Of a DNA stretch of 64,000 nucleotides, positions 8,317 through 16,073 are shown in pieces. Source of the stretch: CAADGU01 sp035444285 (lineage in GTDB: Bacteria; Chloroflexota; Anaerolineae; Promineifilales; Promineifilaceae); the NCBI GenBank assembly GCA_035444285.1, contig DAOMOK010000009.1, positions 186,001-250,000 on the forward strand, read 5' to 3'. The translations under genes and the position numbers were made by a program. The notes beneath the pieces are model-generated. The model saw only the letters and a program-made list of their open reading frames with translations, did not search any database and was not told where the DNA came from. Position 1 is the stretch's first letter; every line of letters begins with the position of its first letter.

Positions 8317-11300
8317 ATGGAACCCCAACACATTATTGTGCGCGGCGCACAACAACATAATTTGAAACACATTGACGTGACCATTCCCCGCAACAAGCTG
8401 GTCGTTCTCACCGGCGTCAGCGGCAGCGGTAAATCCTCCCTGGCCTTCGACACCATTTATGCCGAAGGGCAGCGGCGCTACGTGGAGAGCCTGTCCGCCT
8501 ACGCCCGCCAGTTTTTGGGACAAATGGAAAAGCCAAAGGTAGACGCCATCATCGGCCTCAGCCCGGCGATTGCCATTGAGCAGAAGGCGGTGAGCAAAAA
8601 TCCGCGTTCCACAGTGGGCACGGTGACGGAGGTGATGGACTATTTGCGCGTCCTCTTCGCCCGCGTGGGTACACCGCACTGCCCGGAATGTGGCACGGCC
8701 GTGACCCCGCAATCGGCGCAATCCATCACCAATCAACTGGCCCATTTGCCCGCCGGTACCCGCTTCCAACTGCTGGCGCCCATCGCCCGCAACCGCAAGG
8801 GCACCCACGTGGACGCATTGGCCCAGGCGCGACAAGATGGCTTTGCCCGCGCCCGCGTCAACGGCCAACTGGTGGATTTAACCGGCGACCTGCCGGAACT
8901 GGACAAAAAACGCAAACACAACATCGAACTGATCGTAGACCGGCTGATTGTGCCGGAGACGCCGGACGAAGGGTTCACGTCGCGGCTGGCGGATTCGGTG
9001 GAGACAACGTTGAAGATGGGTGATGGCCTGCTGATCGCCGATTTGGGCGAGGGGCTGGAGCAGTTGACATTGAGCGAACACAATGCCTGCCCGAAATGTG
9101 GTTTTAGTTTTCCTGACCTGTCGCCGCAGTTGTTCAGCTTCAACTCGCCGTTAGGCATGTGCCCGGACTGCCACGGCATCGGCACCCAGATGCAGGTTGA
9201 CCCTGACCTGATCATCGAAGATGAAACGCGCTCCATCATGGATGGTGGGCTGCGCTGGTATGGCAATGTCCGTAAAAAGAAAAATAAGTGGACGCTGTCC
9301 ACGTTGCATACGATTGCTGAACATTATGGGTTTGACCTGGACACGCCCTGGCGCGACCTGCCAGAGAATATCCGGCATATCCTGTTTTATGGCTCGGATG
9401 GGGAAGTGTTGACCTTTAAGTATGGCGGCGAAAATGACGAGGCACAGTGGTCGGGCGAGGCGAAACGGCCGTTGAACGGCATCGTCAACAACATCAACCG
9501 CCTCTTTCACCAGACCCATTCGGAGATGACGCGCAAATGGTACGCCAGCTTTATGAGCCAACGGCCGTGTCCTACCTGCCAGGGTTCTCGTCTGCGCCCC
9601 GAAGCCCGCGCCGTGCAGGTGGGCGGCAAAACGCTCACCGAAATCGGCCGCATGGCGATTGATGAGGCGCAGGCGTGGGTGTTGGCGTTGGGAAGTAAGC
9701 AGTTAGCAGTTGGCAGTGAGCGGTTATCGGTGAACGGTAATCGGTCATCGGTAAACGGTCATCAATCGTCGGTGAACGGTAATGGGAATGGCAAACTACC
9801 GATTACCCAATCTCCCAATCTCCTAATCTCTCAATCTCTGTCTGATGAACAACTAGAAATCGCCGCCGAAGTCCTGAAGGAAATTCGTGACCGGCTGCAA
9901 TTCATGTTGAACGTGGGGCTGCATTACCTGACGCTGGATCGGTCGGCCCCGTCATTGAGCGGCGGCGAGGGGCAGCGTATCCGGTTAGCCAGCCAGATTG
10001 GGTGCGGGCTGGTGGGCGTGTTGTACATCCTGGACGAGCCGTCCATTGGCCTGCACGCCCGTGATAACCGCGCCTTGCTGGACACCTTGCACCAGCTACG
10101 GGACATGGGCAATACGGTGCTGGTGGTGGAACACGACGAAGAGACGATGCGCGAATCGGACTGGCTGGTAGACCTGGGGCCAGGCGCGGGTGTGAAGGGG
10201 GGGCGCATCACGGCCGTCGGCACACCCGAAGAGGTAGCCAACAATCCCGATTCCTTGACGGGTAAGTATTTGCGCGGCGATCTGACGATTACGGCGCCCA
10301 ATGGCTACGGCCGTCGCCAATCTGATACGGCCGTGACCATCAGCGGCGCACGGCTGCACAATTTACGCGGCGTCTCCGCCCGTTTCCCGCTGGGCACAAT
10401 GATTTGCGTCACCGGCGTCAGCGGCAGCGGCAAGAGCAGCCTGGTCTCCGAAACGCTGGAACCGGCGCTGGCACGGGCGCTAAACAACGCCCAGACCACA
10501 CCCGGCCCGTACAGCAGTTTGCACGGGCTGGAAAATCTGGACAAGGTGATCAACATCACCCAGGACCCCATCGGCCGTACCCCGCGCTCCAACCCGGCGA
10601 CCTACATCAAGCTGTTTGACGAGATTCGTAACGTCTTCGCCCAGACACCGGCAGCCAAAGCACGGGGCTACAAATCAGGGCGGTTCAGCTTTAACGTGAA
10701 GGGTGGGCGCTGCGAGGCGTGTGAAGGGTACGGCCTGCACAAGGTGGAGATGCACTTTCTGGCCGATGTGTGGGTGTTGTGCCGGGAATGCAACGGCCGT
10801 CGTTTCAACCATGAAACGCTACAAATCACCTACAAAGGGCAAAACATCGCCGATGTGCTGGACATGGACGTGCAGGAGGCACTGGAATTTTTCGAGAACC
10901 ATCCCAAGATTCACCGCCAGCTACAAACGCTGCATGACGTGGGGCTGGATTACATCAAGCTGGGGCAGAGCGCGCTCACCCTCAGCGGCGGCGAGGCGCA
11001 GCGCATCAAGTTGGCGAAGGAACTGAGCCGGGTGGCGACGGGGCGCACCGTGTACGTGTTGGACGAACCGACCACCGGCCTGCACTTTGCCGACGTGCAA
11101 AAGCTGCTGGATGTGCTGCATCGGCTGGTGGATGCGGGCAACACCGTCATTGTTATTGAACACAACCTGGATGTGGTGAAGACGGCCGACTGGCTGATTG
11201 ACCTGGGGCCGGAGGGCGGCGACGGCGGCGGGCAGATCATTGCCCAGGGCACGCCGGAGGCGGTGGCGCAGGTGGAAGCGAGTTATACCGGGCAATTTTT

Positions 11301-11349
11301 GAAAGCGATGCTTTCATCGCCGATGTTGGGGGTGGGTACGGCCATGTAA
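8317..11349 (+). CDS. uvrA: UvrA, excinuclease ABC subunit A, with a repeat-encoded insertion
   Basis: A 1010-residue ATPase of nucleotide excision repair; it dimerises, scans DNA for distortions and loads UvrB. It has both ABC modules: Walker A GVSGSGKSS near residues 33 and 700, signature LSGGEGQR near 547 and LSGGEAQR near 889, Walker B LYILDEPSIGL near 569 and VYVLDEPTTGL near 915. Zinc sites are present at CPECG (about 122), CPKCG with CPDCHG (about 257-283) and CEACEG with CRECNG (about 799-823). It is about 60-70 residues longer than usual; about 50 of these (459-508) are encoded by tandem repeat DNA and fall before the conserved ILKEIRDRL-type helix. An SOS-box-like palindrome lies upstream. 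The final 50 bp are duplicated downstream of the next gene. Confidence 0.98.
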   Translation: MEPQHIIVRGAQQHNLKHIDVTIPRNKLVVLTGVSGSGKSSLAFDTIYAEGQRRYVESLSAYARQFLGQMEKPKVDAIIGLSPAIAIEQKAVSKNPRSTVGTVTEVMDYLRVLFARVGTPHCPECGTAVTPQSAQSITNQLAHLPAGTRFQLLAPIARNRKGTHVDALAQARQDGFARARVNGQLVDLTGDLPELDKKRKHNIELIVDRLIVPETPDEGFTSRLADSVETTLKMGDGLLIADLGEGLEQLTLSEHNACPKCGFSFPDLSPQLFSFNSPLGMCPDCHGIGTQMQVDPDLIIEDETRSIMDGGLRWYGNVRKKKNKWTLSTLHTIAEHYGFDLDTPWRDLPENIRHILFYGSDGEVLTFKYGGENDEAQWSGEAKRPLNGIVNNINRLFHQTHSEMTRKWYASFMSQRPCPTCQGSRLRPEARAVQVGGKTLTEIGRMAIDEAQAWVLALGSKQLAVGSERLSVNGNRSSVNGHQSSVNGNGNGKLPITQSPNLLISQSLSDEQLEIAAEVLKEIRDRLQFMLNVGLHYLTLDRSAPSLSGGEGQRIRLASQIGCGLVGVLYILDEPSIGLHARDNRALLDTLHQLRDMGNTVLVVEHDEETMRESDWLVDLGPGAGVKGGRITAVGTPEEVANNPDSLTGKYLRGDLTITAPNGYGRRQSDTAVTISGARLHNLRGVSARFPLGTMICVTGVSGSGKSSLVSETLEPALARALNNAQTTPGPYSSLHGLENLDKVINITQDPIGRTPRSNPATYIKLFDEIRNVFAQTPAAKARGYKSGRFSFNVKGGRCEACEGYGLHKVEMHFLADVWVLCRECNGRRFNHETLQITYKGQNIADVLDMDVQEALEFFENHPKIHRQLQTLHDVGLDYIKLGQSALTLSGGEAQRIKLAKELSRVATGRTVYVLDEPTTGLHFADVQKLLDVLHRLVDAGNTVIVIEHNLDVVKTADWLIDLGPEGGDGGGQIIAQGTPEAVAQVEASYTGQFLKAMLSSPMLGVGTAM
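9691..9842. repeat. In-frame short-unit tandem repeat tract inside uvrA
   Basis: Units such as AGCAGTT, GGCAGTG, ATCGGTG, AACGGTA, ATCGGTC are followed by ACCCAATCTCC-type units. The tract is translated as a low-complexity serine/asparagine-rich stretch (SVNGNRSSVNGHQ, then ITQSPNLLISQSL). These unit families otherwise occur between genes in this window. Confidence 0.85.
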
Positions 11350-11355
11350 TACAAA
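11305..11355 (+). repeat. Direct repeat copy 1 (uvrA 3' end)
   Basis: This 51-bp stretch starting GCGATGCTTTCATCGCC and ending GTAATACAAA includes the uvrA stop codon. An imperfect copy, with one gap and about five substitutions, lies at 11827-11876. Confidence 0.75.
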
Positions 11356-11381
11356 GTCAGGCGGCCATGAGGTAGCTTCAT

Positions 11382-11810
11382 ATGAACGTACATCAGCAAA
11401 TCAAAGAGTACATCACCGCTCAGCCAGAGCCAAAACGAAGTGATATGCAAGAACTTCACGGCATCATTCTGGGAATGATACCGGACTGTAAATTGTGGTT
11501 TCTTGATGGCAGAGATGAGAGTGGCCGGACGGTTTCTAACCCAAATATAGGTTATGGATCACAGGCCAGAATTTATGCCGATGGAAAAACTAAAGAGTTC
11601 TATCAGATCGGCATCAGTGCAAACACAACCGGAATCTCCGTCTACATTATGGGGATAAAAGATAAAAAACAGTTAGCCGAGAAATACGGAAAAAAGATCG
11701 GCCAGGCAAGCGTAACAGGATATTGCATCAAGTTCAGGACACTAAGAAATATAGACGTTGATACTCTCATAGATGCAATGCGATATGGCATTGAGCAGAC
11801 ACACGCCTGA
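11382..11810 (+). CDS. DUF1801-like small protein
   Basis: A 142-residue soluble protein that resembles the DUF1801/YdhG fold family: an N-terminal IKEYITAQPEPKRSDMQELHG segment, a central strand pattern, and YGKKIGQASVTGYCIKFRTL followed by a C-terminal LIDAMRYGI helix. No catalytic role is established for the family. The gene is AT-richer than its neighbours, has no ACGGCCGT copy, and is bracketed by two imperfect copies of the uvrA 3' end, which suggests it arrived as a unit. A GAGG sequence lies upstream of the ATG at 11382. It may be independently transcribed, because only 32 nt separate it from uvrA and no terminator is visible. Confidence 0.75.
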   Translation: MNVHQQIKEYITAQPEPKRSDMQELHGIILGMIPDCKLWFLDGRDESGRTVSNPNIGYGSQARIYADGKTKEFYQIGISANTTGISVYIMGIKDKKQLAEKYGKKIGQASVTGYCIKFRTLRNIDVDTLIDAMRYGIEQTHA

Positions 11811-11826
11811 CAATTCATTTTTGTTA

Positions 11827-11876
11827 GCGATGCTTTTATCGCCGTGTTGTGGGTGGGTACTGCCGTGTAATATAAA
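11827..11876 (+). repeat. Direct repeat copy 2 (degenerate uvrA 3' end)
   Basis: GCGATGCTTTTATCGCC through GTAATATAAA repeats the uvrA tail at 11305-11355 without being coding here. It separates the DUF1801 gene from the HNH gene. Confidence 0.75.
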
Positions 11877-11897
11877 ATTGGATGTCTATAGGGGAAA

Positions 11898-12836
11898 ATG
11901 AAGCAAATGCCTTCAGATGAACTTAAATCCAGTACTCTCCAAGATGAAGTTGCACACATAGTGCATAGACTTCTTCCACAAAAAGAACAGAAAACTTTTT
12001 GCTTAGAGATGTTGGCTGAGTCAATAAACCACGCTAATTCACGGGGTAGCAACAAATGGGGAGTTCATTGTAAGTCAAATATAATTCGACTTCTGGTAGG
12101 CAATTTGATTGTATTTACAATTGAAAAAAGGGGAGTCTGGCTTGCTTTGGATAAGGTGGCTCTTGAAACATCAGAAGAAGCAGACTACTTATTACAAACA
12201 ACCGAGTGGCAATGGGACGAAAATGATTATCCAATATACAAACAGGTTCCTTCCAGAAACGGTTACTACAAGCCATCGGAAAACCATTCAAAGATTTGGC
12301 CCATTATAAGGTCATTACATTTTGAGTTCGTCGATAAGGTTGCCAACAAATACCAAGAGCTAAAAACGACTAGCCAAACCAAACACAGCTCAATCCTAAT
12401 AAGCTATCTTCGCCGCGAATTAGGACAGGTGGTTCCAGAACCAATCTACCAGCAATTTGAGTCAGAGCGTAGCTTTGTGCTGCCTGAAGAAGTTGAGGAT
12501 GATGTCACCTTTTTTGAAGGCAGCAAACAACGAATAACAATTAACGCTTATGAACGTAATTCCAGTGCACGTAAGGCTTCTATTGCCTATTATGGGACGC
12601 ACTGCCAGGTTTGTGAACTTGATCTTGGTAAAAAATATGGAAGAGTTGGTCAAGGCTTTATTCATGTTCATCATCTGAAGCCTCTTTCAGACATAGGTGA
12701 AAAATACGAAATTGACCCGATCAGAGACTTGGTTCCTGTCTGTCCTAATTGCCATGCCATCATTCATACGAAAAACCCCCCATATACAATTGAAGAAGTC
12801 AAAGAATTTATACGGACAAATTATGACGAAATCTGA
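11898..12836 (+). CDS. HNH endonuclease (McrA-like C-terminal domain, unknown N-terminal domain)
   Basis: A 312-residue protein. The C-terminal ~100 residues are an HNH nuclease: two zinc-type CxxC pairs (CQVCELD and CPNC), HVHHLKPLSDIG carrying the catalytic HH, and DLVPVCPNCHAIIH as the second half. This layout matches McrA-type and other Gram-positive/phage HNH restriction nucleases. The first ~190 residues are unfamiliar; a basic and aromatic segment (TTEWQWDENDYP) could recognise modified DNA or another ligand. Base composition is clearly lower in GC than the surroundings and there is no ACGGCCGT, both pointing to horizontal transfer. No partner methyltransferase is present, consistent with a type IV or solitary defence nuclease. 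Its end overlaps the next gene by 14 nt. Confidence 0.85.
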   Translation: MKQMPSDELKSSTLQDEVAHIVHRLLPQKEQKTFCLEMLAESINHANSRGSNKWGVHCKSNIIRLLVGNLIVFTIEKRGVWLALDKVALETSEEADYLLQTTEWQWDENDYPIYKQVPSRNGYYKPSENHSKIWPIIRSLHFEFVDKVANKYQELKTTSQTKHSSILISYLRRELGQVVPEPIYQQFESERSFVLPEEVEDDVTFFEGSKQRITINAYERNSSARKASIAYYGTHCQVCELDLGKKYGRVGQGFIHVHHLKPLSDIGEKYEIDPIRDLVPVCPNCHAIIHTKNPPYTIEEVKEFIRTNYDEI

Positions 12837-13323
12837 ACTTCTGAATTGGTTGCAGGAAGAATATCGGCAATGGGAAGCCTTTCTTGAGGAGATTGACCCG
12901 GCGCGTATGGACGAGCCTGGCGTGGCCGGTCACTGGTCTATCAAAGACATCATCGCCCACCTGACGGACTGGACTCCCTGGTCCATCGCCCGTTTGCAGG
13001 CGGCCCAACGCGGCGAGCCGAAACCGCCCCCACCCTGGCCCGCCCACCTGGAAGGTGATGATGAAATCAACGGCTGGATTTATGAGGTCAATCACGGCCG
13101 TACCGTGCGTGAAGTCCTGGATGAATCGGCGCGCGTTTTTCAGGAGTTGTTGACGGCAGTTGCACAATTACCAGAGGATGCCCGCATTGAGCAAGTACAT
13201 GAGGGGGAGAGAGTTTATTATCTGGTATGGTTGGGTGATGAACGTTTCCTGCCCGGTGAATTTTTTGACCATTTCCATGATGACCATGAGCCAGACATAC
13301 GCGCCTGGTTAGATTCCCTATGA
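12823..13323 (+). CDS. ClbS/DfsB-like four-helix bundle protein (DinB superfamily)
   Basis: A 166-residue protein. The start at 12823 gives MTKSELLNWLQEEYRQWEAFL, the expected first helix; a longer in-frame form would read through the HNH gene. The second conserved block is GHWSIKDIIAHLTDWTPW, diagnostic of the ClbS/DfsB (DUF1706) branch. A later HDDHEPDIRAWL segment supplies histidines and aspartates near the C-terminus. ClbS hydrolyses the cyclopropane of colibactin and protects its producer; most relatives have no known substrate. It overlaps the HNH gene by 14 nt but has normal composition and an ACGGCCGT copy, so the overlap was probably created when the AT-rich segment arrived. It heads a run of small detoxification-type genes. 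Confidence 0.85.
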   Translation: MTKSELLNWLQEEYRQWEAFLEEIDPARMDEPGVAGHWSIKDIIAHLTDWTPWSIARLQAAQRGEPKPPPPWPAHLEGDDEINGWIYEVNHGRTVREVLDESARVFQELLTAVAQLPEDARIEQVHEGERVYYLVWLGDERFLPGEFFDHFHDDHEPDIRAWLDSL

Positions 13324-13347
13324 ATGAATTCATAGGCTGGTACCAGA

Positions 13348-13427
13348 AACGTGCTGAAGCACGTTACCAGAGCCGCTACGAACGCGCTTCAGCGCGTTTG
13401 CACATGGCAGACGCCGATTTCAATCGG
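13348..13427. repeat. Cluster of three short hairpins
   Basis: AACGTGCTGAAGCACGTT (13348-13365), AACGCGCTTCAGCGCGTT (13381-13398) and CCGATTTCAATCGG (13414-13427) are three consecutive perfect hairpins. The first two differ in sequence but keep pairing. They sit directly before a three-way-junction element. Confidence 0.7.
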
Positions 13428-13437
13428 TGGCAGAAAG

Positions 13438-13492
13438 GTTTGTAGCAGGCACTTTAGTGCCATCCGCAGGCGATGAATCGCCTACTACAAAC
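13438..13492. repeat. 55-bp three-way-junction repeat, copy A
   Basis: Outer arms GTTTGTAGCA and TACTACAAAC enclose two 14-nt hairpins, GGCACTTTAGTGCC and GGCGATGAATCGCC, joined by a 7-nt linker. It ends 25 nt before the start of the next gene. Confidence 0.85.
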
Positions 13493-13517
13493 TTGTGTAT
13501 GAAGGAGTAATCAGCAA

Positions 13518-14504
13518 ATGGTGACAAATCCGCCCAAACGGCAAAGCCTGAACCCAAATGACCCGGTGATACAATGGCTGCTCGATTCTGACCCGGCGAT
13601 CCGCTGGCAGGTGAAACAAAACCTGCTCGGTGCGCCAGCGGCGGAGGTCGCCGCCGAACGAGCGCGGGTAGCGACTGAGGGTTGGGGAGCGCAGTTGCTC
13701 GCCCTCCAGGGAGCCGACGGGTCATGGGGTGGCACGGCGTTTAATCAGGAGTTGGATTCGACGATGCACGTCCTGTCGCTGCTGCGGGAGATGGGTCTTG
13801 ATCCCGCCGGTGACGCGGCACAACGGGCGGTGGGGCTGGTGCGCGACCACGTAAGGTGGCAGGGATGGGACTGGGATGGCACGTGGCGCGGATGGGATTT
13901 TGTGGGCAATCCCTTCTTCGCGGGCGAAGTGGAGCCGTGCATCAATGGGCAGGTGGGGGCAAGCGGCGCCTACTTCGGCCAGGACATCCAGCGCATACTT
14001 GATCTGCTGCTGGGCGAGCAGTTGCCCGACGGCGGCTGGAACTGTGAGGCCGCAAACGGCTCAACGCGGTCATCGTTCCACACCACCATCTGCGTCCTGG
14101 AAGCCCTGCTCGAATACGAACGGGCATTGGGGGACAGCCCAGAGGTGACGGCGGCCCGTCTGCGCGGGCAGGAGTACCTGCTGGAACGCCGCCTCTTGCG
14201 GCGGCTGACGACCGGGGAAGTGATTGACCCGGCCTGGACACGCTTCGCTTTCCCGACCTGGTGGCACTATGACGTGTTGCGCGGTCTTGACTATCTGCGC
14301 CAGGCGGGCGTCACGCCGGACGAGCGCGTGGCTGAGGCGGTTGCCTTGGTGGAATCGAAGCGTGGTGGCGACGGCCGTTGGCCGCTTGAGACCCGGCATC
14401 CTGGCGTGATGGCCATCGAGTTGGGCGAGACGGAGGGCCAGCCGAGCCGGTGGATCACACTGCGCGCCTTGCGCGTGTTGGACTGGTATGCAGCAGGAGA
14501 GTAA
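13518..14504 (+). CDS. Squalene-cyclase / prenyltransferase-like alpha-toroid protein
   Basis: A 328-residue soluble protein with the repeated-helix toroid pattern of the prenyltransferase/squalene oxidase repeat superfamily. QW-like blocks recur: GADGSWGGTAF (about residue 68), LPDGGWNCEAANGS (about 170) and GGDGRWPLE (about 290). The catalytic DXDD of true squalene-hopene cyclases is not visible and the length is only half that of a full cyclase, so this is a single-toroid relative with an unproven role. The start at 13518 is supported by AAGGAG 13 nt upstream. The gene is GC-rich like its neighbours and is preceded by a cluster of hairpin repeats. A function in terpenoid handling is possible but not shown. 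Confidence 0.75.
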   Translation: MVTNPPKRQSLNPNDPVIQWLLDSDPAIRWQVKQNLLGAPAAEVAAERARVATEGWGAQLLALQGADGSWGGTAFNQELDSTMHVLSLLREMGLDPAGDAAQRAVGLVRDHVRWQGWDWDGTWRGWDFVGNPFFAGEVEPCINGQVGASGAYFGQDIQRILDLLLGEQLPDGGWNCEAANGSTRSSFHTTICVLEALLEYERALGDSPEVTAARLRGQEYLLERRLLRRLTTGEVIDPAWTRFAFPTWWHYDVLRGLDYLRQAGVTPDERVAEAVALVESKRGGDGRWPLETRHPGVMAIELGETEGQPSRWITLRALRVLDWYAAGE

Positions 14505-14521
14505 CCTGGAGGTTTATGATC

Positions 14522-15037
14522 ATGGAAACAATACCGGAAACGACTCTGGCCGAACTCATTCGGTACAATAAATGGGCCAACCAGCAGGTGCTGGCAGCCT
14601 GCGAAAAATTAAGTGAGGAGCAGTTGGCGGCTACCCTGCCAGGTTCATATGGCACGATTCGGGAAACGCTAGAGCATCTGATTCGCTCCGAAGCATTCTA
14701 CGTGAGCATATTAACCGGGCAACGGCCGTTGCCGCCGTTCCAATGGGACGCAAAACCAGGTCTGGCCGAAGTGCGGGCCTATGCCGTGCAGGTTGGTGAG
14801 GCGTTGGTAGACGCGATTGGTCAGCTTGGCCCCAATGACCTGGTTTACGAGGAAGAAGAGGGCAAGAAGTTCCATTATCAGGCTGTCGTCGTTTTCATTC
14901 AGATTATCAATCATGGCGTCGAACACCGCACCAACATCACCACGATTCTGAGCGCCGGGCAGCACACGCCCCCCGAAGTGGATGGCTGGAACTACCTGTT
15001 CGCTTACCCGGAGCGGTTTGAGTATGTGGTGAGTTGA
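14522..15037 (+). CDS. DinB family protein
   Basis: About 171 residues, starting METIPETTLAELIRYNKWANQ; the start at 14522 puts GGAGG 9 nt upstream, and an ATG at 14516 is also possible. The DinB/YfiT four-helix bundle is recognisable from YNKWANQQVL, TIRETLEHLIRSEAFY and IQIINHGVEHRTNI. The H in LEHLIRSE and the HxxxH in NHGVEHR would form the usual three-histidine metal site. Family members include thiol-dependent transferases for small-molecule detoxification. It follows the toroid protein by 17 nt and may be co-transcribed. It is one of three DinB-superfamily genes within 4 kb. Confidence 0.88.
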   Translation: METIPETTLAELIRYNKWANQQVLAACEKLSEEQLAATLPGSYGTIRETLEHLIRSEAFYVSILTGQRPLPPFQWDAKPGLAEVRAYAVQVGEALVDAIGQLGPNDLVYEEEEGKKFHYQAVVVFIQIINHGVEHRTNITTILSAGQHTPPEVDGWNYLFAYPERFEYVVS

Positions 15038-15044
15038 TGATGAC

Positions 15045-15073
15045 AACGGCCGTACCGCTTGCGCACGGCCGTT
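15045..15073. other. Hairpin formed by two ACGGCCGT copies
   Basis: AACGGCCGT (15045-15053) and ACGGCCGTT (15065-15073) pair over an 11-nt loop between a DinB gene and a VOC gene. There is no T tract, so it may act as an mRNA stabiliser or a weak attenuator. Confidence 0.5.
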
Positions 15074-15086
15074 AATAGGAGAACAG

Positions 15087-15476
15087 ATGAATACCAAGTA
15101 CAAACCAGACAATTACAATAGCGTTTCACCCTATCTCATTGTAGATGGCGCCAGCGCGACTATTGCGTTTCTGGAGCAAGTCTTTGGCGCGGTTGAAATA
15201 CGTCGGTTCCCTGACGACGCGGATCAGAAGATCATGCACGCCGAGGTGCGACTTGATGACACCGTGCTGATGCTGGCCGATGGCGCCGAAGGCTGGCCGC
15301 CGATTCCGGCGCACATCCATATCTATGTGCCGGACGTGGACGCCACCTACCAACGCGCCCTGGCAGCCGGCGCAACGTCGGTGCAAGAGCCGGTAAAAAA
15401 GGAAGATGCGGATAAACGTGGCGGTGTGAAGGATGCGGGCGGCATAACCTGGTGGATCGCTACCAAAGTGGAGTAG
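15087..15476 (+). CDS. VOC superfamily protein (PhnB/glyoxalase-like)
   Basis: A 129-residue single vicinal-oxygen-chelate protein. Key blocks are VSPYLIVDGASATIAFLEQVFGAVEIRR, where a beta strand and helix open the first module, then IMHAEVRLDDTVLMLADGAEG, HIHIYVPDVDATYQRALAAGATSV and a terminal GITWWIATKVE. The histidines in MHAEV and the closing W-I-A-T edge resemble PhnB-like proteins, often dimeric with a metal site shared between modules. The family covers glyoxalase, fosfomycin and bleomycin resistance proteins; the substrate here is unknown. It is preceded by AGGAG and followed closely by a SnoaL-like gene, in a run of likely resistance or detoxification genes. Confidence 0.88.
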   Translation: MNTKYKPDNYNSVSPYLIVDGASATIAFLEQVFGAVEIRRFPDDADQKIMHAEVRLDDTVLMLADGAEGWPPIPAHIHIYVPDVDATYQRALAAGATSVQEPVKKEDADKRGGVKDAGGITWWIATKVE

Positions 15477-15511
15477 ATGATTCTCATGCCAGCAACGAAG
15501 GAGCAACACCA

Positions 15512-15895
15512 ATGGTAAATGTGATTGCCAGTAAAGATTGTGGTAACTCGCCAAAAAACCTGTTTCTGGAAAAGTTGACCATTGCCTTTGCCCAAAGAGA
15601 TACCGGGTTTATCCTCAGCAGCGTGACGCCAGATATTGGCTGGCAACTGGTTGGCGAGAAGCAAATCCAGGGAAAAGAGGCGTTTGCGGTGGCGCTGGCG
15701 CAATTGGCAGCCGATAGCGTGGTGGAACTGACCATCCATCATGTGGTCACCCATGGCAAAGCGGGCGCGGTGAACGGCACATGGACATTGGTTGATGGGC
15801 AAACATGCGCTTTTTGTGATGTGTATGAATTTAACGGGGCTAAAGCCAGCAGTGTGCAGCAGATTACGTCGTATGTGATTTCAATACAGCCATAG
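15512..15895 (+). CDS. SnoaL / NTF2-like fold protein
   Basis: A 127-residue protein starting MVNVIASKDCGNSPKNLFLEKL; the start at 15512 is favoured by AAGGAG 10 nt upstream. The pattern helix (FLEKLTIAFAQRDTGFILSSVTPD), cone-shaped sheet (IGWQLVGEKQIQGKEAFAVAL), then VVELTIHHVVTHGKAGAVNGTW and a final strand series CDVYEFNGAKASSVQQITSYV is typical of the NTF2-like superfamily. Members act as small enzymes (ketosteroid isomerase, SnoaL cyclase) or as ligand-binding domains. The HGKAGAVNGTW segment is common in uncharacterised SnoaL-like stress genes. It is probably co-expressed with the VOC gene 35 nt upstream. Confidence 0.75.
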   Translation: MVNVIASKDCGNSPKNLFLEKLTIAFAQRDTGFILSSVTPDIGWQLVGEKQIQGKEAFAVALAQLAADSVVELTIHHVVTHGKAGAVNGTWTLVDGQTCAFCDVYEFNGAKASSVQQITSYVISIQP

Positions 15896-16073
15896 AACGC
15901 GGATTTGCAGAACACAACACGCACAGCAGCCCACCACAGCCTGCGCTGAAGGCAGTGAAGTGATGAGTGAAAACCGTTCGTAAAGAATTTAGGAGGGCGA
16001 CAAACCGTGATGCGTGGCCGGAGAGACCTCCCGCATCACAGACCCAGAACCCCAAAAGCGAGTGTTTATAACC

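Noticed and set aside
12697..12822. Longer N-terminus for the ClbS-like protein starting at 12697
   Set aside because: This extension reads through HNH-coding sequence in another frame; family homology begins at the ATG at 12823.
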